Shown here: positions 42,358 to 52,136 of the stretch, in pieces
Layout: every line of letters starts with the position of its first letter
Numbering within the stretch: the first letter of the stretch is position 1
NCBI GenBank assembly: GCA_021203305.1
Contig: JAJQBK010000006.1
Span: 1 to 64,000 of the forward strand
Direction of reading: 5' to 3'
Source: Lachnospiraceae bacterium
Lineage (GTDB): Bacteria > Bacillota > Clostridia > Lachnospirales > Lachnospiraceae
DNA length: 64,000 nucleotides
Notes under the pieces: generated by a model
Told to the model about the DNA's origin: nothing
Seen by the model: the letters and a program-made list of their open reading frames with translations, nothing else
Databases searched by the model: none
Program-made: the position numbers and the translations under genes

Positions 42358-45171
42358 ATGAAACTGCATTTAATGGAAAACAGAAATGTGGGTGGATACA
42401 CCACCTTTGGAAGCGTCTGGGAAAGGGGCGAGGTACCGCCGGAGAGCGGGTTTTCGCTGACGGATGGAAACGGGGATCGGATACCGGTACAGTCCCGGGT
42501 GACGGCGTACTGGCCGGACGGGAGCGTGAAGTGGGCGGCTCATACCGCGGACAGTGAAAGAATGGGGCATCAGGTGACGGTGGAGGCGGTGAAGCCGGGA
42601 AGCGGCGATGAGGATGAGACTGCCGATGGCTCCGAGCAGATTCGGACAGAGACTGCCGACAGCTGCGCGCTGACCCAGACAGAGGACAGCTTTTGTCTGC
42701 GCTGCCAGCGGATTTCCGTAACTATTCCGAAATCCGGCACGGCGCTGATGAGAGATCTGTATATTGACGGACAGAAGCGGGTTCAGAAGGCGGAGCTCAC
42801 CCTGATTCTGGAGAGAAGGAATGGCTGGGCCCGCACGGAAATTCCAGGCATTGGCGTGATTTCAAGGGTTACGGTGGAGGACGGGGGTCCGTTGCTCTGG
42901 TGCTTTAAGCTGGAGGGTAGCCATGTACTGATGCCGGAGGAATCCCTTGCCAGCGCTTCTTTCCAAACCGGAGAGGGTTCTGACGCCGGGAGCACTTCTG
43001 ATACGGACGGGGAGCAAATCATTCCTTTTGTTGTCCGCCTGTATTTTGGTATCGACAGCGGCCAGGTTCATATTACCCACACCTTCCTTTATGACGGTGA
43101 TGTGAACCGGGATTTCCTCAAAGGACTTGGCATCCGTTTTTACACCGGTCTGCAGGGAGAAAGCTACAACCGCCACGTTAGATTCGGCACAGACCATGGC
43201 AGTTTCCATGAGGCTTCTGTCCTGCTCTCCTCCTGGCACCCCAGGATTCCGCAGGAGATTTATCAGGATCAGATCGGTGGGAAAGCGGTGGCGCAAAGCC
43301 AGGAGGAGCTGGACCGATGCATGGAAGAGAGGCTGTTTTCGATTGACGGAAATGAAAATAAGCCGGGATCAGAAACAGAGAGGCCGCTGCTTGAAAATAT
43401 TCAGGCTGCCGCCTCCGATATGCCCTCCTGGAGCCGCTATCAGCTTTGCCAGGACAGCGATTCTCATTTTCTGATCCGCAAAAAAATTTCGGATGAAAAC
43501 TGCTGCTTCATCGACAGCCTGCATGGGAACCGGGCAAAAGGAACCGTGGCCGCGGGCGGTACGAACGGCGGGCTTCTCATCGGTAAGAGGGATTTCTGGC
43601 AGAAATATCCCTCCGGCCTGGAGGTTCAGGGTCTGGACCAGGATCAGACGCTCCTGACCTGCTGGATTTACACACCCGCGGCGGAAGCCTATGACTTCAG
43701 GCATTATACCACCACCGGCTACAGCCAGACCTATTATGAGGGCTTTCCAGTGATGGGAGCCGACCCGGTGGGTATCGCCAATACCAATACGCTGGTGGTG
43801 GAGGGCTTTGACGGGATTATTCCCACGGACAATGAGATGGAGGACTTTGCCCGCAGGGTGCAAAAGCCCGCCGTCTATGTGGGGGAGCCGGAGTATTATC
43901 ATGAAAAAAGAGCCTTCGGCTACTGGAGCCTGCCCAGCGAGGAGACGCCGGTGGAGCGGTGGCTGGAGGAGCAGCTGGACGGGGCGGTGAAGTTCTATGA
44001 GAAGGAGATTGAGACCCGCCGCTGGTACGGCCTGTTCAATTACGGCGATATCATACATACCTATGATTCAGCCCGCCACTGTTGGAAATATGACATGGGC
44101 GGTTACGCCTGGCAGAACACCGAGCTGGTGCCCACGCTGTGGCTGTGGCTGATGTTTCTGCGCACCGGCAGGGAGGATGTGTTTTCCCTGGCGGAGGCCA
44201 TGTGCAGGCACTGCTCCGAGGTGGATATTTATCATTTCGGAAAATATAAGGGCCTGGGCTCCCGCCACAATGTGCGCCACTGGGGCTGCTCCTGCAAGGA
44301 GGCGCGGATTGCCATGGCGGGGCATCACAGATATTATTATTATCTGACCGGGGAGCGCCGTCTGGAGGATATTTTTGATGAGGTGAAGGATGCGGAGCAG
44401 GCCCTGTATGAGACCGATCCGCTGAGATTCTTTTCTAATAAAGAGGAAATGACAAGTCCGACGCACGCCAGGTCCGGTCCTGACTGGTCCTCTCTGGTTT
44501 CCGACTGGATGACGCAGTGGGAGAGAACCGGGGACAAAACCTATGAGAAAAAAATCCGCACCGGCGTGGAGGATATCAAAAGCGCGCCCCTGAAGCTGGT
44601 CTCCGGCCCTGATTTTGAGTTTGACCCGGCCACGGCTCATCTGCGCTACATAGGGGACCGGGCCACCGGCGGCACTCATTTGCAGATATGTATGGGCGCG
44701 GCTCAGGTCTGGACGGAGCTGACGCTTTTGATTGATGACGAACAGTGGAATGAAATGCTGGCGCAGTACGGGCGGTTTTATTATCTGGACCGGGAGAAGC
44801 AGGTGGAGGAGTCGGGGGGAATCATTGGTAGCAGACAGTTCACCCTGCCCTTCATGGCTTCCGGTATCGCGGCCTACGCCGCCGCGTATCTGCAGGATGA
44901 GGAGCTGACCCGCAAAACCTGGCAGTATCTGTTCCACAGCATGGTGCATGAGGGGGAGCAGGGTGGTTTCGCTGCCATCGATACCCCGAACGCGGGCAAT
45001 CAGAAGGTGCTGGAGGAAATCCCCTGGATCAGCACCAACTTTGTGTCCCAGTGGTGCCTGAATACCATCTTTGCCCTGGATTTTATCAGGGAAAAGCTGC
45101 CGCAGAAAATGGATGGGGTGAGGGAGCTGCTGGAGGAATTCCCGGAGAACGGTTTATTTCACAAGGCGTGA
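42358..45171 (+). CDS. YetA-like exo-rhamnogalacturonan lyase family protein
   Basis: A 937-residue cytoplasmic protein without signal peptide. It starts with the RIFT-barrel-type region (YTTFGSVWERGEVPPESGF, WPDGSVKWAAHTAD) and continues into an alpha/alpha-barrel (GLFNYGDIIHTYD, HNVRHWGCSCKEARIAMAGH, LRYIGDRATGGTHLQ), the build of the PcRGLX/YetA family implicated in breakdown of rhamnogalacturonan oligomers. A charged insertion near 80-105 (DEDETADGSE) is unusual. It pairs with the DUF1961 gene. No transporter or unsaturated glucuronyl hydrolase is nearby. Confidence 0.75.
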   Translation: MKLHLMENRNVGGYTTFGSVWERGEVPPESGFSLTDGNGDRIPVQSRVTAYWPDGSVKWAAHTADSERMGHQVTVEAVKPGSGDEDETADGSEQIRTETADSCALTQTEDSFCLRCQRISVTIPKSGTALMRDLYIDGQKRVQKAELTLILERRNGWARTEIPGIGVISRVTVEDGGPLLWCFKLEGSHVLMPEESLASASFQTGEGSDAGSTSDTDGEQIIPFVVRLYFGIDSGQVHITHTFLYDGDVNRDFLKGLGIRFYTGLQGESYNRHVRFGTDHGSFHEASVLLSSWHPRIPQEIYQDQIGGKAVAQSQEELDRCMEERLFSIDGNENKPGSETERPLLENIQAAASDMPSWSRYQLCQDSDSHFLIRKKISDENCCFIDSLHGNRAKGTVAAGGTNGGLLIGKRDFWQKYPSGLEVQGLDQDQTLLTCWIYTPAAEAYDFRHYTTTGYSQTYYEGFPVMGADPVGIANTNTLVVEGFDGIIPTDNEMEDFARRVQKPAVYVGEPEYYHEKRAFGYWSLPSEETPVERWLEEQLDGAVKFYEKEIETRRWYGLFNYGDIIHTYDSARHCWKYDMGGYAWQNTELVPTLWLWLMFLRTGREDVFSLAEAMCRHCSEVDIYHFGKYKGLGSRHNVRHWGCSCKEARIAMAGHHRYYYYLTGERRLEDIFDEVKDAEQALYETDPLRFFSNKEEMTSPTHARSGPDWSSLVSDWMTQWERTGDKTYEKKIRTGVEDIKSAPLKLVSGPDFEFDPATAHLRYIGDRATGGTHLQICMGAAQVWTELTLLIDDEQWNEMLAQYGRFYYLDREKQVEESGGIIGSRQFTLPFMASGIAAYAAAYLQDEELTRKTWQYLFHSMVHEGEQGGFAAIDTPNAGNQKVLEEIPWISTNFVSQWCLNTIFALDFIREKLPQKMDGVRELLEEFPENGLFHKA

Positions 45172-45184
45172 GGAGAGAAAGAAG

Positions 45185-45228
45185 GAGTCCGGGCGGCTTT
45201 GGCAAATGTGTTTCCGGACTCTTATTCT
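45185..45228 (+). terminator. Weak terminator after the YetA-like gene
   Basis: GAGTCCGG (45185-45192) and CCGGACTC (45214-45221) are perfect complements; the following CTTATTCT is only a weak T-tract. Confidence 0.45.
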
Positions 45229-45260
45229 CAGAGGGGAACATTCCGGAAAGCGGAATTTCA

Positions 45261-45398
45261 ATTTTTACGGAAGTAAAAACACTACATTTCGGGAAGGAGT
45301 ATATCGATAATTTTGGAAGCAAATTGTCAATAATTTTGGAAGTGAATTGCCGATAATTTCGGAAGTAATCTGTTGCTATTTTCGGAAGTACAGGGTAT
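45261..45398 (+). repeat. Six 23-bp phased direct repeats (iteron-like) upstream of the second DUF4143 gene
   Basis: The core GGAAG recurs at exactly 23-base intervals: 45269, 45292, 45315, 45338, 45361, 45384. Copies three to five are the best conserved (ATAATTTTGGAAG or ATAATTTCGGAAG); the first two are weaker and the last merges with the promoter. The 23-bp period places all copies on nearly one face of the helix. Confidence 0.85.
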
Positions 45399-45401
45399 AA
45401 T
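45373..45401 (+). promoter_or_regulatory. Sigma-A promoter overlapping the 23-bp repeats
   Basis: TTGCTA (45373-45378) and TATAAT (45396-45401) with 17-base spacing; the last repeat fills the spacer, so a protein bound to the array would meet RNA polymerase. Confidence 0.7.
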
Positions 45402-45431
45402 AGCTGTGAGAAATGTACACGGGAGGCCATT

Positions 45432-46703
45432 ATGGGGAAAAAATACCTGAACAGAATAGCTGACAAAATACTTTCGGATCGTTTAACATCCAGTGGGGCT
45501 GTCCTGATGGAAGGACCCAAGTGGTGCGGTAAGACATGGACAGCTGCCAGAATATCAAAAAGCCAGCTCTATATGCAGGATCCGGACAGGACAAAATCCT
45601 ATCTGAAGGCTGCCGATACCAAGCCGTCCCTTCTGTTAAAAGGAGAAACGCCAAGGCTTCTGGACGAGTGGCAGGCTGCCCCTGTTTTGTGGGACGCGGT
45701 GCGTTTTATGGTTGATCAGAGAGGAGAGGCGGGACAGTTTATTTTAACCGGTTCCGCAGTCCCGCAGGATAATATTGTACAGCATACGGGAACCGGACGG
45801 ATTTCAAGGATGATGATGCGGCCAATGAGCCTTTATGAGTCTTTGGAGTCCAACGGTACAATATCATTGACTGAATTATTTGACGGGAATACGGATATTG
45901 GAGCTTTTTCTGAACTGACAATAGAACAGACGGCTTTCGCGATTGTCCGCGGAGGTTGGCCGGCATCTGTCGTTGATACCCCCAAAAGCGCTTTGCGTCA
46001 TGCTGTCGATTACGTGGAGGCGGTAATTAACGAGGATGTGTCAAGAGTAGATGGCGTTGAGAAGAATCCGGCCAGAGTCAGAGCGCTGCTGCGCTCCCTG
46101 GCACGGAATATTTCCACAATGGCAACCATGAAAACGATACATGATGATATTGCGATGGGTGATACAGATGAAAGCATTTCCGAAAAAACGATCAGCCAGT
46201 ATCTTAACGCGCTTAATCGTATTTTTGTCACGGAAAATTTACCGGCATGGAATCCTGTACTGCGCTCCAAAACGGCAATACGAACCTCACCAAAGCGTCA
46301 GTTTGTTGATCCGTCCATCGCGACAGCTGTCATGCGTCTGACGCCGGAAAGACTGCTGGATGATTTCAATTATTTTGGCTTCTTATTTGAGTCATTGTGT
46401 ATACGGGATTTAAGGATATATGCCGAGGCCATTGATGGATCGGTTTTCCACTATCGGGACAGCAGCGGCCTGGAGGCAGACGCGGTAATCGCCCTCAATG
46501 ATGGCCGTTGGGCAGCGGTTGAAATAAAACTCGGGTCGAAGGAAATTGAGGAAGCCGCAAAGCACCTGATGGAATTGAAAAACAAAGTGAACACCGAAAA
46601 AATGCAGGAGCCGGTTTTTCTGATGATCCTGACCGGTACGGAGGTCGCTTACCGGAGAGAAGATGGGGTATTGATTGTTCCGATCGGCTGTCTGAAGGAT
46701 TGA
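45432..46703 (+). CDS. DUF4143-type AAA+ ATPase (second copy)
   Basis: A 423-residue ATPase of the same broad family as the gene at 37512 but of a different subgroup: Walker A GPKWCGKTW, Walker B RLLDEWQ, sensor ILTGSAVP, then a winged-helix region and the nuclease-like core GLEADAVIALNDGRWAAVEIK. ATG 45432 has GGGAGGCC. The transcript would have a very short leader. No partner gene adjoins it; an MFS gene follows after 89 bases. The phased repeats upstream suggest autoregulation or DNA binding. Function unknown. Confidence 0.85.
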   Translation: MGKKYLNRIADKILSDRLTSSGAVLMEGPKWCGKTWTAARISKSQLYMQDPDRTKSYLKAADTKPSLLLKGETPRLLDEWQAAPVLWDAVRFMVDQRGEAGQFILTGSAVPQDNIVQHTGTGRISRMMMRPMSLYESLESNGTISLTELFDGNTDIGAFSELTIEQTAFAIVRGGWPASVVDTPKSALRHAVDYVEAVINEDVSRVDGVEKNPARVRALLRSLARNISTMATMKTIHDDIAMGDTDESISEKTISQYLNALNRIFVTENLPAWNPVLRSKTAIRTSPKRQFVDPSIATAVMRLTPERLLDDFNYFGFLFESLCIRDLRIYAEAIDGSVFHYRDSSGLEADAVIALNDGRWAAVEIKLGSKEIEEAAKHLMELKNKVNTEKMQEPVFLMILTGTEVAYRREDGVLIVPIGCLKD

Positions 46704-46792
46704 TTTTACAGTGGAAAAATCTGCTGTTACCGTTATTGTATGGAATGATGAAAGCGGCCGTGCGAGGTATGATACCATGGAATTGAGATATT

Positions 46793-47977
46793 ATGATACG
46801 AAAAAATGACACCTGCACCATCTATGCCTGTTACGTGGGCTATATCGTGCAGGCGATTATCAACAATCTGCCGCCGCTTTTGTTCCTGACCTTTCAGAAC
46901 AGCCTGGGGATTTCCATCGGCCTGATCGGATCCCTGATTACAATCAATTTCGGCACCCAGATTCTTGTGGATTTCGCGGCGGCAAAATATGTGGACCGGA
47001 TCGGTTACCGGCCGGCGATTATCGCGGCGCATCTGTTCTGTACGGCGGGGCTTTTGTGCATGGGCACACTGCCGCGATTTATGGAAAACGCTTACGCCGG
47101 GCTGGTAATTGCCATGGTGTGCAACGCCATCGGCGGGGGCCTGATTGAAGTGCTGATCAGCCCCATTGTGGAGGCGGCTCCCTCCTCCGGCGCGAAGGAG
47201 ACGGCCATGAGCCTTCTGCATTCCTTTTACTGCTGGGGACATGTGGCGGTGGTGGTGCTTTCCACCATAGGCTTTCAGGTCGTTGGCATGGAGCGGTGGT
47301 ATATTCTTCCCTTTCTGTGGAGCATCGTTCCCTTTGCCAATCTGTTCTTCTTTTCTCAGGTCCCGATCCGGACGCTGGTGGAGGAGAGTGAACGGCTGCC
47401 AGGCAGAAAGCTGTTTTCCATAGGAGCGTTCTGGCTGTTTTTCGCGCTGATGCTCTGCGCGGGCGCGTCGGAGCAGGCCATGTCCCAGTGGGCCTCCCTG
47501 TTCGCGGAGGAGGGGCTAGGCGTGTCCAAGACGGTGGGCGATCTGCTGGGACCCTGCCTGTTCGCGGTTCTGATGGGCAGCGCCAGGATGTTTTACGGCA
47601 AAAGGGGAGAGCGGATTGATCTGCGTTGGTTTATGGCTGCCAGCGCGGTGCTCTGCGTTGTCAGCTATTGTATGGCGGTCTTTTTGAAGAACCCGTTCCT
47701 GGCTCTGCTGGGCTGCGGCCTGTGCGGCCTGTCCGTGGGAATTATGTGGCCAGGCGCCTTCAGCCTGGCGGCGAAGGGCTGTCCCAACGGAGGGACGCTG
47801 ATGTTTGGACTGCTGGCTCTGGCGGGAGATGTGGGCTGCGCCGGAGGGCCGTCTTTGGTCAGTGCGGTATCCGGCGTGCTTCCGGAATATGGACTCAGAG
47901 CCGGGCTTCTGGCAGCTGTCTGCTTTCCGGTTTTTATGCTGATTTTGCTGAGTGCTTATACGAGAGTGAAAGAATAG
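46793..47977 (+). CDS. MFS transporter
   Basis: About twelve membrane helices over 394 residues, with the MFS loop-2 pattern AAAKYVDRIGYRPAIIAAH between helices 2 and 3. The overall pattern resembles the sugar-transporting FucP-like group, but the substrate is not indicated by sequence or neighbours. The start has only a weak purine stretch upstream. A bidirectional terminator follows. Confidence 0.85.
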   Translation: MIRKNDTCTIYACYVGYIVQAIINNLPPLLFLTFQNSLGISIGLIGSLITINFGTQILVDFAAAKYVDRIGYRPAIIAAHLFCTAGLLCMGTLPRFMENAYAGLVIAMVCNAIGGGLIEVLISPIVEAAPSSGAKETAMSLLHSFYCWGHVAVVVLSTIGFQVVGMERWYILPFLWSIVPFANLFFFSQVPIRTLVEESERLPGRKLFSIGAFWLFFALMLCAGASEQAMSQWASLFAEEGLGVSKTVGDLLGPCLFAVLMGSARMFYGKRGERIDLRWFMAASAVLCVVSYCMAVFLKNPFLALLGCGLCGLSVGIMWPGAFSLAAKGCPNGGTLMFGLLALAGDVGCAGGPSLVSAVSGVLPEYGLRAGLLAAVCFPVFMLILLSAYTRVKE

Positions 47978-48059
47978 ACAGTGAGAAATGGAAACAGGTA
48001 AAAAATGGAAGCGGCTGTGAATAGCAATAATCCGGTGCGGAAGAAAAAATGAGAACGCA

Positions 48060-48086
48060 AAAAGAGTGCCATCTGGCACTCTTTTC
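48060..48086. terminator. Bidirectional terminator between the MFS gene and cspA
   Basis: AAAAGAGTGCCA and TGGCACTCTTTT are perfect complements with a 2-base loop and give a T-run on both strands. The remaining 47978-48238 sequence shows nothing else. Confidence 0.85.
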
Positions 48087-48238
48087 TGCATCATAACCAA
48101 TATATGGATAAAAAGGAGTTACAAAGGTAAGCTGCCTATTACGGATACATCGAATTATGTTTTGCAAGCCGGAAATACGACAAGTGGTGTGTCTCTCCGG
48201 TGAAGTGAAAGTCGTTATATCGCGGCTGTGCCGTTCAA

Positions 48239-48439
48239 TTATAACTTCACTACGTTAACAGCCTGAGGGCCCTTTGCGCCTTCGGTTAACTCGTACTCTA
48301 CCTTTGCGCCTTCCTCTAAGGACTTGTAGCCCTCCATCTTCAGGCCGGTGAAATGTACGAATACATCCTTGCCGGATTCATCAGTGATGAAACCGTAACC
48401 CTTCTGGTTGTTAAACCACTTTACTGTACCTTTGTTCAT
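48239..48439 (-). CDS. cspA: Cold-shock protein, CspA family
   Basis: A 66-residue single OB-fold RNA chaperone. It carries both RNP motifs: KGYGFIT and VFVHF. TGGAGGTATC is the ribosome binding site. A promoter at 48530-48558 would give a leader of about 80 bases, shorter than the long thermosensor leader of E. coli cspA. Confidence 0.96.
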   Translation of the reverse strand: MNKGTVKWFNNQKGYGFITDESGKDVFVHFTGLKMEGYKSLEEGAKVEYELTEGAKGPQAVNVVKL

Positions 48440-48521
48440 CTCAAGATACCTCCATAAAAATTACATTTTGATGTGACGAATATGGAGAAGCTGTTTGGAG
48501 CAATCCCCCCGTTACTCAAAA

Positions 48522-49025
48522 CTACCCGGATTTTACCACATTTTTGGGAGAAAAGCAAGCCGATTTTATAAATTCCTCCAGCCATTGGTCCCAGATCAGC
48601 TCCGGGGATTTGTCCAGAGAAAAGGAGCCGTAATTGACGCCGCCAGTGAGAAAGATCTTCTGTCCGTCAAAGCGGATGTTCAGCAAAAAACCTTTTACGG
48701 AAGAGGCGGCGGGAACGGAAGCAAGAAGAGACCTGGCCTGAGCGTTTCCAAGCTGCAGGGTCAGGCGCAGGGACAGGGGAGTTTTTTCCCCACGGATGAG
48801 GGTAAAAAGAATGGGACGAAACTGACTGTAGGGCAGATAGACTTCCTCCTCCGGCAGCGTCGCAAGCTCATCTTCCGTGAAAAAATCCCGGTTCAGATGG
48901 CCGTCGAACTCATAGCCAAATCCCATCTGAAGGGAGCCCTCCACAAACAAAAAGGAATCGAAGGCGGAATCTGTAAGGAGCCGCTGCATGAAGGTCTTTA
49001 CTTCATCGATTTGCAGAGCGAACAT
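48522..49025 (-). CDS. DUF5721 family protein
   Basis: A 167-residue protein starting MFALQIDEVKTFMQRLL, with LFVEGSLQMGFGYEFDGHLN and LTGGVNYGSFSLDKSPE, as in the uncharacterised DUF5721 family of Lachnospiraceae. ATG 49025 is chosen because AAAGGAG lies just upstream; the frame extends 12 codons further. Its 3' end carries the cspA promoter. Function unknown. The 49026-49229 gap holds a short hairpin (AAACGTCC/GGACGTTT, 49145-49163). Confidence 0.7.
   Translation of the reverse strand: MFALQIDEVKTFMQRLLTDSAFDSFLFVEGSLQMGFGYEFDGHLNRDFFTEDELATLPEEEVYLPYSQFRPILFTLIRGEKTPLSLRLTLQLGNAQARSLLASVPAASSVKGFLLNIRFDGQKIFLTGGVNYGSFSLDKSPELIWDQWLEEFIKSACFSPKNVVKSG
48530..48558 (-). promoter_or_regulatory. 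Sigma-A promoter of cspA
   Basis: On the minus strand TTGCTT and TAAAAT are 17 bases apart; the element lies in the last codons of the DUF5721 gene. Confidence 0.6.
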
Positions 49026-49229
49026 GGTTTCTCCTTTCCGAAGGATCTGTCGCAGAATCATATGCCGTTTTGCACTGGCTGATATAAGAATCGCAGCCTC
49101 TAAAAGCCTCGTTGGTCTACGCTCTGCTACGGTCCGCGCTGAACAAACGTCCCCCGGACGTTTAGCATCCCGGATCTGTTACAAAACTTGTGCGTCCAGC
49201 GTCGTCAGTCAGCATAACCGCGCCGCCGC

Positions 49230-49522
49230 TCAGAACCGCAGCAATCCGGCCTTTATGAGCAGAGCCGTCAGCAGGGCGGTTACCTGCAAAAGGGTGATTA
49301 ACGGCATGAAAGCCTGAAAATACCAGTGATTTGTCTTATGGTGAAAGACCAGCATCCCCGCTGTTGAGCCAATGCTGCCGCCCAGAAGGGCTGAGAGAAA
49401 AAGGGAGGCCTCCGGAATCCGGAAAGCCCCCTTCTTAGCTCTTCTCTTATCAATGCCCATCATCGCAAAGGCGACCACTGTGACGATGGCAAAATAAATC
49501 AGGATAAGGAAACCCGGCTGCA

Positions 49523-49523
<1 letters not shown>
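49230..49523 (-). CDS. DUF1294 family small membrane protein
   Basis: 97 residues with three helices and the family core FAMMGIDKRRAKKGAFRIPE followed by LGGSIGSTAGML and FHHKTNHWYF. It overlaps the argG stop (TAATG), so it is translated from the argG transcript. Function of the family is not established; its coupling to argG is probably transcriptional convenience. Confidence 0.85.
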
Positions 49524-50746
<1,223 letters not shown>

Positions 50747-50793
50747 AAATAATATATCTCCTTTTTCTTCAGAACTTTTTTCAGGCTTCAACC

Positions 50794-50822
50794 ACTATAT
50801 ACCATTCTTTTCATAAAATCAA
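50794..50822 (-). promoter_or_regulatory. Sigma-A promoter of argG
   Basis: Minus strand TTGATT and TATAGT with 17-base spacing, directly next to the phased repeat array. Confidence 0.65.
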
Positions 50823-50840
50823 CCCCAAAAACAAAGAAAA

Positions 50841-50945
50841 TGCAAAAAGTTTATATAAAAACTGCATAAACCAAAAAATGAATTGCATAAACCAAAAAGG
50901 TATTGCATAAAAACAAAAATGGGTGTATAAATGAAAAACGGGAAT
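50841..50945. promoter_or_regulatory. Phased TGCATAAA repeat array between argG and argC, probable ArgR operator
   Basis: TGCATAAAC (50863), TGCATAAAC (50884), TGCATAAAA (50904) and TGTATAAAT (50924) recur every 20-21 bases, with a weaker copy at 50841, each followed by an A-rich stretch. The array lies between the two divergent promoters, as expected for an arginine repressor or another arginine-responsive regulator. No argR gene is in the window. Confidence 0.65.
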
Positions 50946-50951
50946 AAACCC

Positions 50952-50980
50952 TTGTAATTTTATTTCAATTCAAGTATGAT
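50952..50980 (+). promoter_or_regulatory. Sigma-A promoter of the argCJBD operon
   Basis: TTGTAA (50952-50957) and TATGAT (50975-50980), spacing 17. Confidence 0.7.
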
Positions 50981-51003
50981 GGGAGTATTCGGGACGGGAG
51001 TCC

Positions 51004-51043
51004 CTCAGGAACTGTTAAGATTAATTCTTTAATAGTTCCTGAG
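51004..51043 (+). promoter_or_regulatory. Strong hairpin in the argC leader
   Basis: CTCAGGAACT pairs perfectly with AGTTCCTGAG and the stem continues through an AT-rich segment; a small GGGAC/GTCCC hairpin precedes it. There is no T-run, so it is not a terminator; it may control stability or translation of argC, which starts 20 bases later. Confidence 0.6.
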
Positions 51044-51063
51044 CCCCGGAGAAAGGATAAATT

Positions 51064-52119
51064 ATGGTTAAAGTCGGAATCATCGGCTCCACAGGCTACG
51101 CGGGCAGCGAGCTTGTACGCATTTTACTGAACCACAGGGATGTGAAGATCGTCTGGTACGGAAGCCGCAGCTACATAGAGAAGCCCTACGCGGAGGTCTA
51201 TCAGAATTTTTTCACTCTGGTGGATGAGAGGTGCATGGACGACAATCTGTCCGCGCTGGCGGATCAGGTGGATGTGATTTTTACCGCCACGCCCCAGGGA
51301 TATCTGGCGGGGCTCCTGACGGAGGATATTTTAAATAAAGTAAGAATTGTGGACCTGTCCGCGGATTTCCGCATCAAGGATGTGGCTGTTTATGAGAAAT
51401 GGTACGGCATGGAGCACAAATCCCCGCAGTTTCTCGGGGAGGCGGTTTACGGGCTGTGCGAGGTCAACCGGGAGGAGGTCAAAAAGGCCCGTCTGGTGGC
51501 CAACCCCGGCTGCTATACCACATGCAGCATTCTGACCTGTTATCCGCTGGTGAAGGAGGGCCTGATCGATACGGACACCCTGATCGTGGACGCCAAGTCC
51601 GGCACCTCCGGGGCGGGACGGGGCGCCAAGCTGCCCAACCTTTTCTGTGAGGTCAATGAGAATATGAAAGCTTATGGCGTGGCAACCCACAGGCACACGC
51701 CGGAGATCGAGGAGCAGCTGGGCTATGCCGCGGGGCGGCCGGTAGTGATCAGCTTTACGCCTCACCTGGTGCCCATGAACCGGGGGATTCTCGCCACCTG
51801 CTACGCGAAGCTGAAGCCCCGGGCGGACGGCTCCCTCCCCGACAAGGCGCAGCTTCGCGCCGCCTATGAGAAATATTATGGAAAAGAGTATTTTATCCGT
51901 GTCCTTCCAAAGGGCAGCCTTCCGGAGACCAAATGGGTGGAGGGGTCCAACTTCGTGGACATCAATTTCGTGACGGATGAAAGAACCGGCCGGGTGATCA
52001 TGCTGGGAGCGCTGGACAATCTGGTCAAGGGCGCCGCCGGACAGGCCGTGCAGAATATGAACCTGATGTTCGGCTTCGCGGAGAATGAGGGACTGACCCT
52101 GGTTCCCATGTTCCCATAG
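51064..52119 (+). CDS. argC: N-acetyl-gamma-glutamyl-phosphate reductase
   Basis: ArgC reduces N-acetylglutamyl phosphate with NADPH. The Rossmann start KVGIIGSTGYAGSELVRIL, the catalytic Cys in NPGCYTT, and the His-rich HRHTPEIEEQL confirm it; 351 residues. ATG 51064 follows GAGAAAGGA. First gene of argC-GNAT-argJ-argB-argD. Confidence 0.97.
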   Translation: MVKVGIIGSTGYAGSELVRILLNHRDVKIVWYGSRSYIEKPYAEVYQNFFTLVDERCMDDNLSALADQVDVIFTATPQGYLAGLLTEDILNKVRIVDLSADFRIKDVAVYEKWYGMEHKSPQFLGEAVYGLCEVNREEVKKARLVANPGCYTTCSILTCYPLVKEGLIDTDTLIVDAKSGTSGAGRGAKLPNLFCEVNENMKAYGVATHRHTPEIEEQLGYAAGRPVVISFTPHLVPMNRGILATCYAKLKPRADGSLPDKAQLRAAYEKYYGKEYFIRVLPKGSLPETKWVEGSNFVDINFVTDERTGRVIMLGALDNLVKGAAGQAVQNMNLMFGFAENEGLTLVPMFP

Positions 52120-52136
52120 GCGGAGGGAGAATACAG

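Noticed and set aside
45261-45398. CRISPR array
   Set aside because: The repeat period is 23 bp with no unique spacers between longer repeats, and no cas genes are present; it fits regulatory iterons better.
45261-45398. Plasmid-type replication origin
   Set aside because: Iteron-like repeats alone are insufficient; no Rep protein gene, DnaA boxes or partition genes are nearby.
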